Shown here one piece after another: positions 27,844 to 36,164 of a stretch of DNA of 64,000 nucleotides. The DNA lies in assembly GCF_000764555.1 (NCBI RefSeq), contig NZ_CP009574.1, positions 868,001-932,000 on the forward strand. The letters run 5' to 3'. Below the pieces are notes generated by a model. It saw only the letters and a program-made list of their open reading frames with translations. It was not told the origin of the DNA and did not search any database. Positions within the stretch are counted from its first letter, which is position 1. Each line of letters opens with the position of its first letter. This stretch comes from Candidatus Francisella endociliophora. Lineage in GTDB: Bacteria; Pseudomonadota; Gammaproteobacteria; Francisellales; Francisellaceae. The position numbers were made by a program, and so were the translations under genes.

Positions 27844-28377
27844 CTATCCGTTTTTTTTAGTTTCTTGCGATTTTTTCTCGTCTACTATTTCTTTTTTAAT
27901 TTGTTTAATCTCTTGACTAGTTTTCTGAACAGACTCTTCAGTTTGCTTTGCTTGTTCTTCCAATTGCTGAGATTTTTCTTTATAAACTTTTGCTTGATCC
28001 GTATAGCGCTTTAACCTTTTTTCTAAATGTATAGAATCTTGTGCTGATTCTATAAGCTTATCTTTCAATACTTCTTTCACAGCCTTGACTTGAGTACCAT
28101 CTTTTTTATCAATTTCTGTATATGTATCTTGAAGCTTATTCAATTCTTGATTTTTATTCTGTACAAGAGTCTGATATTTATCAGAAAGCTTTTCATACTG
28201 TGCAGCCCTCTGCTTAGCCTCATCAGCTTCTTTTTTAATAGCATCAATCTCTTGTTGCATCTGCTGCTGAGTTTTTTCCAACTCAGCTAATTTTTCAGTT
28301 TTTGCCATACAACCAGTTAATAAAAAACCAGTCAAACATACAAAAATAACGAAACATTTTGAAATATTTTTTTTCAT
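27844..28377 (-). CDS. Coiled-coil lipoprotein (cluster member 3)
   Basis: 177 residues. Signal peptide with lipobox LLTGC (mature CMAKTEK). The rest is nearly continuous Lys/Glu/Gln-rich heptad coiled coil (about 30-170), broken near residue 90 by DKKDGTQVKAVKEVLKDKL. That break has a counterpart in the neighbouring lipoprotein gene (28,467-28,949), so the two are paralogs. It may bridge outer membrane and periplasm like other coiled-coil lipoproteins. Function unknown. A short dyad (28,391-28,407) lies just upstream. Confidence 0.78.
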   Translation of the reverse strand: MKKNISKCFVIFVCLTGFLLTGCMAKTEKLAELEKTQQQMQQEIDAIKKEADEAKQRAAQYEKLSDKYQTLVQNKNQELNKLQDTYTEIDKKDGTQVKAVKEVLKDKLIESAQDSIHLEKRLKRYTDQAKVYKEKSQQLEEQAKQTEESVQKTSQEIKQIKKEIVDEKKSQETKKNG

Positions 28378-28390
28378 GAAACTATGCCCC

Positions 28391-28407
28391 TATAGTACTG
28401 GACTATA
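28391..28407. repeat. Short dyad upstream of the third cluster gene
   Basis: TATAGT, loop ACTGG, ACTATA; a 6-bp perfect inverted repeat 14 bp before the ATG at 28,377. It could be an RNA hairpin near the ribosome site or an operator. Confidence 0.3.
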
Positions 28408-28466
28408 TTCTAACATTTAGAGAGACATTAAGTAAAGAATATTAAAAGAATAAAAAAACAAATCTA

Positions 28467-28949
28467 CTACTTATCAGTTGATTTTAACTGACTAATTTGC
28501 TCTGAAATTTCAGCTGCTTTATTTGCTTGTGTTTGGGAAGTTGCTTTTAAGTCATTTATTTGAGCTTGATAACCGTTAGCTTGAGACCTATACTGATTTA
28601 TCTTTTCATCCAACTTCACTTTTTGAAGTGTTTTTTGAGTCAACTCTTTACTAACTGCTATAGCGCTATCATTATTTGGATCTTTAAAGTTACTATAAGC
28701 TTGTTTTAGATCATCTATATCTTTAGCTAGAGAATCTGATGTTTTTTGTAAATCATCGGCTTGCAATCTATATTTAGCAATTTTTGTTTTTAGACTATCT
28801 ATATTTGCAAGACTCTCTGAAGCCTGATCATTTAACTGCTTTTGTGTTTGCTGTAACTCTTCTATCTGTTTAGCTTTACTCGATGTACATGAATTAAGAG
28901 TTAATACAGCAAGCAGTGAAATAAACATTAATATATTTTTCTTATTCAT
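28467..28949 (-). CDS. Coiled-coil lipoprotein (cluster member 2)
   Basis: 160 residues. Signal peptide and lipobox TLNSC (mature CTSSKAK), then continuous coiled coil of Gln/Lys/Ser heptads (about 28-158) interrupted at SNFKDPNNDSAIAVSKEL. The pattern, length and interruption match the downstream coiled-coil lipoprotein. +2 residue is Thr, so outer membrane sorting is predicted. Function unknown. Together with lpnA and lpnB it makes a Tul4, coil, coil, Tul4 cluster. Confidence 0.78.
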   Translation of the reverse strand: MNKKNILMFISLLAVLTLNSCTSSKAKQIEELQQTQKQLNDQASESLANIDSLKTKIAKYRLQADDLQKTSDSLAKDIDDLKQAYSNFKDPNNDSAIAVSKELTQKTLQKVKLDEKINQYRSQANGYQAQINDLKATSQTQANKAAEISEQISQLKSTDK

Positions 28950-28993
28950 AAGAACCCTTCTATAGCCAAAATCTTTAAATCAACTATCTATTC

Positions 28994-29010
28994 TTTCTTT
29001 ACTAAAGAAA
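28994..29010 (-). terminator. Hairpin after lpnA, possible partial terminator
   Basis: Perfect 7-bp inverted repeat TTTCTTT, loop ACT, AAAGAAA, 11 bp after the lpnA stop and before the next lipoprotein gene. No U-tract follows, so it may lower read-through or stabilise the lpnA mRNA end rather than end transcription. Confidence 0.35.
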
Positions 29011-29020
29011 TAGAATAAAT

Positions 29021-29479
29021 TTATACTGTTATAGAATCAGATGCAATTACATTACCATCATAAACAACATCTGCTGTCCAGTTACCACTACAGTATTTAT
29101 CACCTTGCTTAACCTCTACAGAAGCCCAGGTTTTATCATTTTTCTCACCATATTTAGTGATAGGAAAACTTGTATCATAACACTTAGATCCTTCTGGAGC
29201 ATTCCATTGTAATTTCACACTTCCTTGAGGATTATTGTTATAGTTAGTATAGATAGTAGCTATTATCTGATCCTGATCATTTTTTTTCAAACTTATCTTT
29301 GCTGTAGGGTCAGATACTACTGTTGAATCTGTTGCTGCTGTTGTCTCACCACTCACAGTTTCTGTTGGAGCAGCCTGATCTTGAGAAGTATCATCATTAC
29401 CACCTAAGCCTAGAGTGGAACAACTAGCTAACCCAGCAACTGATAAAGAAATAAGACCTAATTTAATCATCTTTTTCAT
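29021..29479 (-). CDS. lpnA: 17-kDa major lipoprotein LpnA (Tul4)
   Basis: 152 residues from the ATG at 29479, which has GGAGAA upstream; a longer frame to 29512 is not needed. Signal peptide with lipobox GLASC; mature CSTLGLGGND as in F. tularensis Tul4 (recalled CSTLGLGGSDD). The Tul4 domain has GSVKLQWNAPEGSKCYDTSFPITKY and GNWTADVVYDGNVIASDSI. The Ala/Thr/Val linker (about 32-62) is diverged. It is an outer membrane antigen and TLR2 ligand in F. tularensis. A -10 TATAAT lies on the minus strand at 29525-29520. Confidence 0.93.
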   Translation of the reverse strand: MKKMIKLGLISLSVAGLASCSTLGLGGNDDTSQDQAAPTETVSGETTAATDSTVVSDPTAKISLKKNDQDQIIATIYTNYNNNPQGSVKLQWNAPEGSKCYDTSFPITKYGEKNDKTWASVEVKQGDKYCSGNWTADVVYDGNVIASDSITV

Positions 29480-29519
29480 ATTAATTCTCCTTTTGCGATT
29501 TATAAATAACATCGCTTAC

Positions 29520-29525
29520 ATTATA
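29520..29525 (-). promoter_or_regulatory. -10 element of the lpnA promoter
   Basis: Minus strand TATAAT, 41 bp before the lpnA ATG. A -35 box at the right distance is poor (GTTATT), so only the -10 can be supported. Confidence 0.4.
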
Positions 29526-29555
29526 ACACTGACAAAAATAAAAATAACATAAATC

Positions 29556-29927
29556 TTATATAATTATACAGCTTACATTTCTATTTTCATTTACCAATAA
29601 ATTATAGGTTTTACAAGCTACATTACTAGCCATAAAATCAATACTTTTACCTGCTTTTGCTACCATATTGATTATTTCAATTGATGGAATAATCTGTTTA
29701 GCTCCAGTGCCTATCAATATAATCTCTGGATCACTAGCAAGAGCTAACTTAAGATGCGATTCATCTATATCTTCTAAACTATCAATATTTTTTTGATACT
29801 CTAATATATCAGTAGCGGATAAAATAAGAGGATGATTATATTCTCCAACATTGAGTGTAAATTTACCATCAGCATATTCTTTGAAAAAGACTGGAGCAGT
29901 TATTCTTTCCTCTTGCAAACTCATCAT
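29556..29927 (-). CDS. Mth938/DUF498-family protein
   Basis: About 123 residues from the ATG at 29927, with AAGG eight bases upstream (a second ATG follows at 29924). Family features: PEIILIGTGAKQIIPS (about 67-82, the glycine turn of the Mth938/NDUFAF3 fold) and IDFMASNVACKTYNLLVNENRNVSCIII (about 96-123, the conserved T-YN-L segment). Bacterial members have no settled biochemical role; the eukaryotic relative is a complex I assembly factor. Divergent from prlC. Confidence 0.82.
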   Translation of the reverse strand: MMSLQEERITAPVFFKEYADGKFTLNVGEYNHPLILSATDILEYQKNIDSLEDIDESHLKLALASDPEIILIGTGAKQIIPSIEIINMVAKAGKSIDFMASNVACKTYNLLVNENRNVSCIII

Positions 29928-30016
29928 AATAAAAACCTTGATTAATATAATCTTGCTATCATATATAAAATTATAACTTATATGCAATATATCTAAAGAA
30001 ACATTTTAAGGTGATT

Positions 30017-32023
30017 ATGAATTCAATAACACAAAACACTCAACTTCCTAATTTTGCACAATTTAAAGTTGAAGAAGTAAAGCCTGCTATAGATTTTTTA
30101 CTAAAAGTAGCAGATGAAAATTTACAAGAAGCTCTAAAAGAGCAAAATCCAACTTGGCGGACTCTACTTAAGTTAGAAGAAGATGATGAAAAAATCACAC
30201 AAGCTTTTTCATCAATCTCACACATGAATGCAGTTTGTAATACAAAGGAACTTAGAGAAAGTTATGAATATGCAATAGCCAAGCTAACCGAATTTTATAC
30301 AAAAGTAGGACAAAATAAAGACTTATACAACACTTACAAACAAGTACAACAGCAAGACCTAAATAACGAGCAAGAGCAAGCTGTACGTAAAGCTATAATC
30401 GGTTTTGAGCAGTCTGGTGTAAATTTAGATGGCGCAAAAAGAAAAAGGCTACAAGAAATATCTCAAGAGCTAGCTCAATTGACATCCAAATTTGAAAATA
30501 ATGTCCTTGACGCAACTATGGATTGGATTTATACAACCAATAATGAAAAAGAGCTAGAAGGATTATCTAAAAATACTATTGAGACTGCACAAGCCAAGGC
30601 TAAACAAAAAGAGCTTTCTGAAAAATACGCTCTAGGTATAGACATACCGACCTATCTTGCGGTAATGCAACAAGCTGATAATAGAGAGCTTAGAGAAAAA
30701 TTTTACAAAGCATACTGCACAAAAGCATCTAAAGAAGCTGACAATAAAGAATTTGACAACGATGAAACTATCGAAAAGATTCTAAAACTGCGTATTGAAA
30801 AGTCAGAAATATTAGGATTTAAAAATTATGCAGAAAATTCTCTATTTACAAAAATGGCAGAAACACCAGAACAAGTTTTAGAACTACTAAACAACCTTCT
30901 AGAAAAATCTCAACCGCAAGCAAAAAAAGATATTGATGAACTAAGAAGATTTGCTGAAGATGCAGGTCTAATAGATGCTTTACAACCTTGGGACACAGCA
31001 TACTATTCTGAGAAGCTAAAGAAAGCTAAATTCGATTTTACAGAAGAAGAGCTAAGAGAGTACTTCCCTCTTGAAAAAGTTCAACAAGGTTTATTTAAAA
31101 TCTTAAGTGAAATATACAATTTAGAAATTAGAGAAAACACAGAATATCCAAAATATATAGATGAGCAACAAACTTTTGATTTTTATAAAGATGATAGATA
31201 TGTTGGTAGTATAATTTGTGATTTCTTTGCTAGAGATAACAAACGCGGTGGTGCTTGGATGGATGGTTCAAGAACAGCTTTTATAAACTCTCAGGGCAAA
31301 GCTCAAAAGCCTGTAGCTTATGTGAACTGCAACTTCCTACCACCTGCAAAAGATGGAGCTAATCTAACACATAACGATGTTGTAACACTTTTTCATGAAT
31401 TTGGTCATGCTCTGCACCACATACTATCACAAGTTAGTATCCCTTCAATTTCTGGGACAAATGGTGTTGAATGGGATGCAATTGAGCTTCCAAGCCAATT
31501 TATGGAGAATTTCTGTTGGAGTAGAGAGGGATTAGAGTTAATTTCTGGTTCTCGTGATGGTAAAGACCTGACACAAGAACAAATAGATAAGCTGATTGGC
31601 ACAAGGCATTTCCACTCAGCGTTAATGATGGCTAGACAACTTGAGTTTGGTATATTTGATATGAATATCCACTATAAAAAGCTAACAACTGCTGCTGAGG
31701 TCCAAAAAGAACTTGATGATGTTAGAGCTAAAATCAACTTATTAACAGTCCCTAGCTATAATAAATTCCAAAATGGTTTTTCACATATTTTTGCTGGCGG
31801 TTATGCAGCCGGATACTATAGCTACAAATGGGCTGAAATATTATCATCAGATGTGTTTTCTCGCTTTGAGCAAGAAGGCATATTAAGCAATAAAACTGGG
31901 CAGAATTTATTAGAAAACATTATCTCAAAAGGTTCTTCTCGTGATGCTATGGATAATTTTGTTGCATTTATGGGTCGTAAGCCAAATGAGGAGGCTCTTC
32001 TTAGACATAGTGGAATTAAATAA
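30017..32023 (+). CDS. prlC: Oligopeptidase A (M3 family zinc peptidase)
   Basis: 668 residues from the ATG at 30017 (AAGGTG just upstream; the GTG at 30011 would be inside the ribosome site). Zinc motif FHEFGHALHHILS (HExxH, about residue 460), third ligand Glu in GVEWDAIELPSQFMENFCW, and the C-terminal GGYAAGYYSYKWAEILSSDVF block of the M3 family. It degrades peptides up to about 20 residues, including signal peptides, in the cytoplasm. Overlaps no neighbour; yraN begins 15 bp later. Confidence 0.95.
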   Translation: MNSITQNTQLPNFAQFKVEEVKPAIDFLLKVADENLQEALKEQNPTWRTLLKLEEDDEKITQAFSSISHMNAVCNTKELRESYEYAIAKLTEFYTKVGQNKDLYNTYKQVQQQDLNNEQEQAVRKAIIGFEQSGVNLDGAKRKRLQEISQELAQLTSKFENNVLDATMDWIYTTNNEKELEGLSKNTIETAQAKAKQKELSEKYALGIDIPTYLAVMQQADNRELREKFYKAYCTKASKEADNKEFDNDETIEKILKLRIEKSEILGFKNYAENSLFTKMAETPEQVLELLNNLLEKSQPQAKKDIDELRRFAEDAGLIDALQPWDTAYYSEKLKKAKFDFTEEELREYFPLEKVQQGLFKILSEIYNLEIRENTEYPKYIDEQQTFDFYKDDRYVGSIICDFFARDNKRGGAWMDGSRTAFINSQGKAQKPVAYVNCNFLPPAKDGANLTHNDVVTLFHEFGHALHHILSQVSIPSISGTNGVEWDAIELPSQFMENFCWSREGLELISGSRDGKDLTQEQIDKLIGTRHFHSALMMARQLEFGIFDMNIHYKKLTTAAEVQKELDDVRAKINLLTVPSYNKFQNGFSHIFAGGYAAGYYSYKWAEILSSDVFSRFEQEGILSNKTGQNLLENIISKGSSRDAMDNFVAFMGRKPNEEALLRHSGIK

Positions 32024-32038
32024 ACAACACCTCAAAAT

Positions 32039-32389
32039 ATGCAAACAACTAAAATAGGTAACAAAGCAGAGGAGCAAGCCTGCAGATTTTTAAAATTTCA
32101 AGGTTTGCAAATTCTCTTTCAGAATTTCAAAGCCTTACCTTATGGTGAAATTGATATTATTGCATTAGATAAAAATATTCTAATATTTGTTGAGGTGAAA
32201 TATCGCAAAAAAACTAATTTTGCTAAAGCAGAAGAAGTGCTTACATTCAGCAAACAGCAAAAACTTATAAATACAGCAAACATTTTCTTACAACAAAATC
32301 TGGAATTTGAAAATTATCAATGTCGCTTCGATTTAATTGCTATAAATGAAGAGGATATTAATTGGATAAAAGATGCTTTTACAGTTTAG
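32039..32389 (+). CDS. yraN: YraN/UPF0102 endonuclease-fold protein
   Basis: 116 residues. Contains the PD-(D/E)xK-like core: [32 protein letters not shown] (about 37-68; E/D of GEID, then ExK in FVEVKYR). Starts [15 protein letters not shown], the usual RGxxxE..A front here reading GNKAEEQA. Function is not settled; Holliday-junction-resolvase-like fold. Overlaps the convergent lipoprotein gene by 11 bp. Together with that gene it forms the unit duplicated at 33,060-33,926. Confidence 0.9.
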   Translation: MQTTKIGNKAEEQACRFLKFQGLQILFQNFKALPYGEIDIIALDKNILIFVEVKYRKKTNFAKAEEVLTFSKQQKLINTANIFLQQNLEFENYQCRFDLIAINEEDINWIKDAFTV

Positions 32390-32876
32390 AGCCTATGACC
32401 AAAAGCCAACTTGATTTTGAGGTATATGTATAGAAAACCTGATAGCCGTCACCCCCCAAATTCACACTATTCTGCGCCCCTGCTTCTTCATTTGGATTTA
32501 CTGTAGTTCTAGCTCCAGCCCACATGCCCATTCCAAGAGCACTATTATATTGAAGACCTACAGCATCATAATCATAACCAGCTGAATTACTACAAGTTTT
32601 GGCATTAACGCCTCCTACTGTAGGCATAGGTACTAAGCCTACTTCACCAGCAGGACAACTAAACTTGATAGATGTACCTATAGCATTTACTATAATTGTA
32701 CTAGGCGCAACAGACCCTCCATTTGCAGGTGCATTGTTTCCTACAAGAGCTTGTACTGCTGTAAATCTACCAACTAGAGATGCTGAGCCAGATTGTGGAT
32801 TATCACTTTTCTCATTAATACAACTAGCCAACACTAAACCTGCTAATACAACCGTTAAAAATTTATATTTTTTCAT
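32379..32876 (-). CDS. Lipoprotein of unknown function, first copy of duplicated module
   Basis: 165 residues. Signal peptide and lipobox [19 protein letters not shown], mature CINEKSDN. The mature part is Gly/Ala/Asn-rich with [15 protein letters not shown] and [28 protein letters not shown]; the two inner Cys may pair. It is paralogous to the lipoprotein at 33,385-33,867 (same signal peptide, SCPAG/TCPAG and KTC motifs). I recognise no family outside this pair. Confidence 0.78.
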   Translation of the reverse strand: MKKYKFLTVVLAGLVLASCINEKSDNPQSGSASLVGRFTAVQALVGNNAPANGGSVAPSTIIVNAIGTSIKFSCPAGEVGLVPMPTVGGVNAKTCSNSAGYDYDAVGLQYNSALGMGMWAGARTTVNPNEEAGAQNSVNLGGDGYQVFYTYTSKSSWLLVIGSKL

Positions 32877-32912
32877 TATTTTACCTTATTCAAAAATTAA
32901 TACAGGCATAGT

Positions 32913-32934
32913 TTAAGCTATCAATTGTCAATTG
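32913..32934. repeat. Direct repeat, copy 1 (upstream of first lipoprotein)
   Basis: A 22-bp segment containing CAATTGTCAATTG; an exact copy lies at 33,905-33,926, 992 bp away. On the minus strand it carries overlapping TTGACA and TTGATA boxes that could be the -35 of the lipoprotein promoter. It marks the edge of the duplicated unit. Confidence 0.75.
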
Positions 32935-33003
32935 ATGAGATTTTAGTTGTAGAGATTTAAGTACAAACACTTATGGATACCTCTAAAAACTACTCTTTAG
33001 GCA

Positions 33004-33026
33004 ACAATACACTAAAAAAGTATTGT
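33004..33026. repeat. Hairpin before the broken yraN copy
   Basis: ACAATAC, 9-bp A-rich loop, GTATTGT. Perfect 7-bp stem 34 bp before the pseudogene. It may be a remnant or a terminator-like structure; a run of A on the loop side gives no clear U-tract. Confidence 0.35.
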
Positions 33027-33059
33027 GTCACTCCGTCAAATTCGTCTTCAGAATCCTAA

Positions 33060-33380
33060 GAACAAGCTTGCAAATTTTTAAAATCTCAAGGTTTGAAAAT
33101 CCTCTTTCAGAGTTTCAAAGCTTTACCTTATGGTGAGATTGATATTATTGTATTAGATAAAGATATTCTAATATTTGTCGAGGTCAAATATCGCAGAAAA
33201 ACTAATTTTGCCAAAGCTGAAAAAATGTTCAAATATAGCAAACAACAAAAGCTTATAAATACAACAAATATCTTTTTACAGCAAAATCTTAAATATGAGG
33301 GTCATGAATCTCGCTTTGATTTAGTAGCGATAAATAAAGATGATATTAATTGGATAAAGAATGCTTCTCAAGTCATTTAA
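33060..33380 (+). pseudogene. Truncated second copy of yraN
   Basis: Similarity to yraN begins at [22 protein letters not shown] and runs to the natural end. The codon just before (33,057-33,059) is TAA where intact yraN has GAG, and the first 12 residues, including the start, are lost; sequence further upstream is unrelated. A TTG at 33,093 could start a 95-residue product that keeps GEIDII and FVEVKYRRK, so a short protein cannot be excluded. It arose by tandem duplication of the yraN/lipoprotein unit. Confidence 0.8.
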
Positions 33381-33384
33381 AGGA

Positions 33385-33867
33385 TTATGACCAGTAGCCT
33401 ACTTGACTAATAGGAACACATCTCATATTTGTAACATAGTCACCCCCACCAATAGGTGCATTACTAAAAACAAAACCTCTAGATTCTCCATTACCTACAG
33501 GAATAGTATTACTAGACCACCCCAATGGATATCCAGATCCACCTGATCCATAGACAACCTGAAGATAACGATATTCACAACCATCGGCAGCATTATTACA
33601 AGTTTTTTCGCCTATAAATGAAACCATTCCAGCTGGACAAGTACTCTTTACGATAGTACCATTATTACTAATTAATACATTAAATCCACCAATATTTGCA
33701 GCATTACCTGTAGTTCCACCAGTCCATCCTGATATAGTACGCAAATCTGTACCATCGATAGTAGCTCCTGCTGTAGAGGATTTTATTACTCCCTTATCTT
33801 GTTCATTTATACAGCTAGCCAATACTAAACCTGCTAATGCAACTGTTAATAATTTATACTTTCTCAT
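33385..33867 (-). CDS. Lipoprotein of unknown function, second copy of duplicated module
   Basis: 160 residues. Signal peptide and lipobox [19 protein letters not shown], mature CINEQDKG. Inner part: TVKSTCPAGMVSFIGEKTCNNAADGCEYRYLQVVYGSGGSGYP, with the same CPAG and KTCxN anchors as its paralog but otherwise strongly diverged, including extra Cys. The signal peptide is much better conserved than the mature part. It ends 4 bp from the yraN pseudogene. Confidence 0.78.
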   Translation of the reverse strand: MRKYKLLTVALAGLVLASCINEQDKGVIKSSTAGATIDGTDLRTISGWTGGTTGNAANIGGFNVLISNNGTIVKSTCPAGMVSFIGEKTCNNAADGCEYRYLQVVYGSGGSGYPLGWSSNTIPVGNGESRGFVFSNAPIGGGDYVTNMRCVPISQVGYWS

Positions 33868-33904
33868 TTTTTCACGCCCTTGAAAAATAAATTTAAGGCA
33901 AATT

Positions 33905-33926
33905 TTAAGCTATCAATTGTCAATTG
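33905..33926. repeat. Direct repeat, copy 2 (upstream of second lipoprotein)
   Basis: Exact 22-bp copy of 32,913-32,934; see that entry. Confidence 0.75.
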
Positions 33927-33968
33927 TCAAACTTTAAAGCATCGTTAATTTAATTTCACAAACTATTC

Positions 33969-35066
33969 TTACAACTCCTCAGAAAGAGCAATTAACTTCT
34001 TAGCTTGCAATAACTGATACTCATCAGTTTCATCATTCAAATTCAAATTCAAATGTCCTATCTTACGCCCTTTACGAGGCTCTTTATTATAGTTATGTAT
34101 TTTTATTCTGTCTAAAGCAGATAAATCTTTTGTAGATGGCATACCACCAATACAATTTAGCATAATAGTTTTTTGGCTAGTTGTATCTCCCAAAATCAAC
34201 CCAGCTATAGCACGCACATGGTTTTCAAACTGTGAAGTAACAGATCCATCAATAGTCCAATGTCCACTATTATGAACTCGGGGAGCTATTTCATTAACAA
34301 TCAGATCATCTCCTTTTACGAAGAACTCAATCGCTAAAGTTCCTACGTACTCAAACTCTTTGATCAGTTTTTTTGCTATTTGTTGCGCTTTTTCGGTTAG
34401 AGTTTGATTTTCAAAAGGTGCTTCAGATTCAACAATTATACCTTGCTTATGAATATTTGTTGCTAATGGATAAAATGCTATATTGCCTTTAATATCAGCT
34501 GTGCAAATTTGTGAAACCTCATAATCAAAATTAACAAATGCCTCATAGATAAGTTCATCTGGAGCATTTTTTAAAGTATCCCAAGCCTTTGTAATATCAT
34601 CTTGTGTTTTTATCACAAATTGACCTTTACCATCATAACCAAATCTACGAGTCTTAACTATAGCTGGTAGCCCATGCTTTTTTACAGCCTCTTCAAGCTT
34701 CTCTAAACTATCAATATTTACAAATTTAGCAGTAGCAATACCATGATCCTGCATAAAAGATTTTTCAAGAAGTCTGTCTTGAGAAATAGCTATAGCTTTA
34801 GCCGATGGATAAACATTAACCTCATGATTAATAGTTTTTATTAGCTCATCAGAGATATTCTCATTTTCAAAAGTTATCACATCAAACTGCTTCGCCCAGT
34901 TTACAACATCATTAACCTTCTCAAGATCGATATCTGTAACTGTTTTCACAACTTCTTGCGCACAGTCACCAGCCTTACCTAGACAATGAAATTCGAAGCC
35001 AAGCGGTGTCCCTGCTATACTTAGCATTCTAGCTAACTGTCCAGCCCCAATAATACCAATTTTCAT
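33969..35066 (-). CDS. purK: N5-carboxyaminoimidazole ribonucleotide synthetase
   Basis: 365 residues, ATP-grasp enzyme: AIR + bicarbonate + ATP to N5-CAIR, the substrate of PurE. N-terminal IGIIGAGQLARMLSIAG, ATP-grasp signature IVKTRRFGYDGKGQ (about 136-149), and metal-binding VNEIAPRVHNSGHWTID (about 257-273). Last gene of the pur operon, one base after the purE stop. Confidence 0.96.
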   Translation of the reverse strand: MKIGIIGAGQLARMLSIAGTPLGFEFHCLGKAGDCAQEVVKTVTDIDLEKVNDVVNWAKQFDVITFENENISDELIKTINHEVNVYPSAKAIAISQDRLLEKSFMQDHGIATAKFVNIDSLEKLEEAVKKHGLPAIVKTRRFGYDGKGQFVIKTQDDITKAWDTLKNAPDELIYEAFVNFDYEVSQICTADIKGNIAFYPLATNIHKQGIIVESEAPFENQTLTEKAQQIAKKLIKEFEYVGTLAIEFFVKGDDLIVNEIAPRVHNSGHWTIDGSVTSQFENHVRAIAGLILGDTTSQKTIMLNCIGGMPSTKDLSALDRIKIHNYNKEPRKGRKIGHLNLNLNDETDEYQLLQAKKLIALSEEL

Positions 35067-35067
35067 T

Positions 35068-35559
35068 TTATTGCTCTCTCGGGTTAGGATTATCCAACAC
35101 TGTTTGTGTTTGATCTGCTCTAAATTTAGCTAAAGCTTGACCAATTTTAGAATCTATATGTTGTAAAATACTTGCAGCAAAAAGAGCAGCATTCTTACTA
35201 CCAGCAACACCGATTGCAAAAGTAGCCACTGGAATACCTGCTGGCATTTGTACTATTGACAATAAACTATCTTTACCACTTAATACACTTGATTTAACAG
35301 GTACTCCTAATACTGGCAGATCAGTTTTTGCAGCAACCATACCAGGTAAATGTGCTGCCCCACCGGCTCCAGCAATGATAACTTTTATGCCTCTATCTTT
35401 TGCTGTTTCAGCATAGCTAAACATTTTATCTGGAGTTCTATGAGCTGATACAACCTCACATTCGTATTTAATACCTAATTGCTCTAAAATATCACAACAC
35501 TCTTTCATTGTACTCCAATCAGATTTAGAGCCCATTATTACACCAACATCTACACTCAT
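35068..35559 (-). CDS. purE: N5-CAIR mutase (class I PurE)
   Basis: 163 residues from the ATG at 35559, which has GGAGG six bases upstream (35,565-35,569); an in-frame TTG at 35571 lies ahead of that ribosome site and is rejected. [16 protein letters not shown] (about 5-20), [15 protein letters not shown] with the catalytic His, and [17 protein letters not shown] follow the class I pattern, which goes with PurK beside it. Confidence 0.96.
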   Translation of the reverse strand: MSVDVGVIMGSKSDWSTMKECCDILEQLGIKYECEVVSAHRTPDKMFSYAETAKDRGIKVIIAGAGGAAHLPGMVAAKTDLPVLGVPVKSSVLSGKDSLLSIVQMPAGIPVATFAIGVAGSKNAALFAASILQHIDSKIGQALAKFRADQTQTVLDNPNPREQ

Positions 35560-35583
35560 AATTTCCTCCAAATGCTTAAGTTA

Positions 35584-36159
35584 TCAATCTTTCCAATTCT
35601 TAATAACTTCGATCCAAGCCTTACTTTCTAATGCTTGCACCTTCTTTTTTAAACTCTCCGCAGTATCATTTCCCGTTACATCACACTCAAGCTGCAAAAC
35701 AATATCTCCACCATCAACCTCTTCTGTGACTTGATGAATCGTACAGCCTGACTTATCGTCTCCGGCATCTATAACTGATTGATGTACATCTAAATCCATC
35801 AACCCTGCATGTTTTGGCAATAGCGATGGATGTATATTTAAAATTTTACCTTTAAATGCTTTGATAAATACAGGGCTTAATATACGCATAAAACCAATTA
35901 ACAATACTATATCAGGATTGTACTTTTGTATCTCATTGACAAGTAATTCATCGTATCGTTCTCTAGTAAGACCTTTTGCACTAACAAACTTATTAAAGAT
36001 ATTATGCTCTTGCGCTCTTTGTAAGATATACGCTGATTTTCTATTAGATATAACAAGCTCAATACTTGCATCAATTTGATTAAAATCTATGGCATCAATA
36101 ATAGCTTGCATGTTAGTACCACGAGTTGACCCTAAAACTACAAGCTTTAATTCAGACAT
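35584..36159 (-). CDS. purN: Phosphoribosylglycinamide formyltransferase
   Basis: 191 residues; transfers a formyl group from 10-formyl-THF to GAR. GSTRGTNMQAI (phosphate-binding loop, about 9-19), ILSPVFIKAFKGKILNIHPSLLPKHAGL (catalytic Asn-His, about 93-120), and CTIHQVTEEVDGGDIVLQ with the catalytic Asp. Its folate cofactor pathway includes folD, which lies upstream of the same operon. It starts 5 bp after purCD. Confidence 0.95.
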   Translation of the reverse strand: MSELKLVVLGSTRGTNMQAIIDAIDFNQIDASIELVISNRKSAYILQRAQEHNIFNKFVSAKGLTRERYDELLVNEIQKYNPDIVLLIGFMRILSPVFIKAFKGKILNIHPSLLPKHAGLMDLDVHQSVIDAGDDKSGCTIHQVTEEVDGGDIVLQLECDVTGNDTAESLKKKVQALESKAWIEVIKNWKD

Positions 36160-36164
36160 TTAAT

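Noticed and set aside
30040-30225. Short minus-strand frame inside prlC
   Set aside because: Shadow of a conserved enzyme.
33001-33059. IS-element scar before the broken yraN copy
   Set aside because: There is a 7-bp stem hairpin but no terminal repeat pair, target duplication or transposase fragment.
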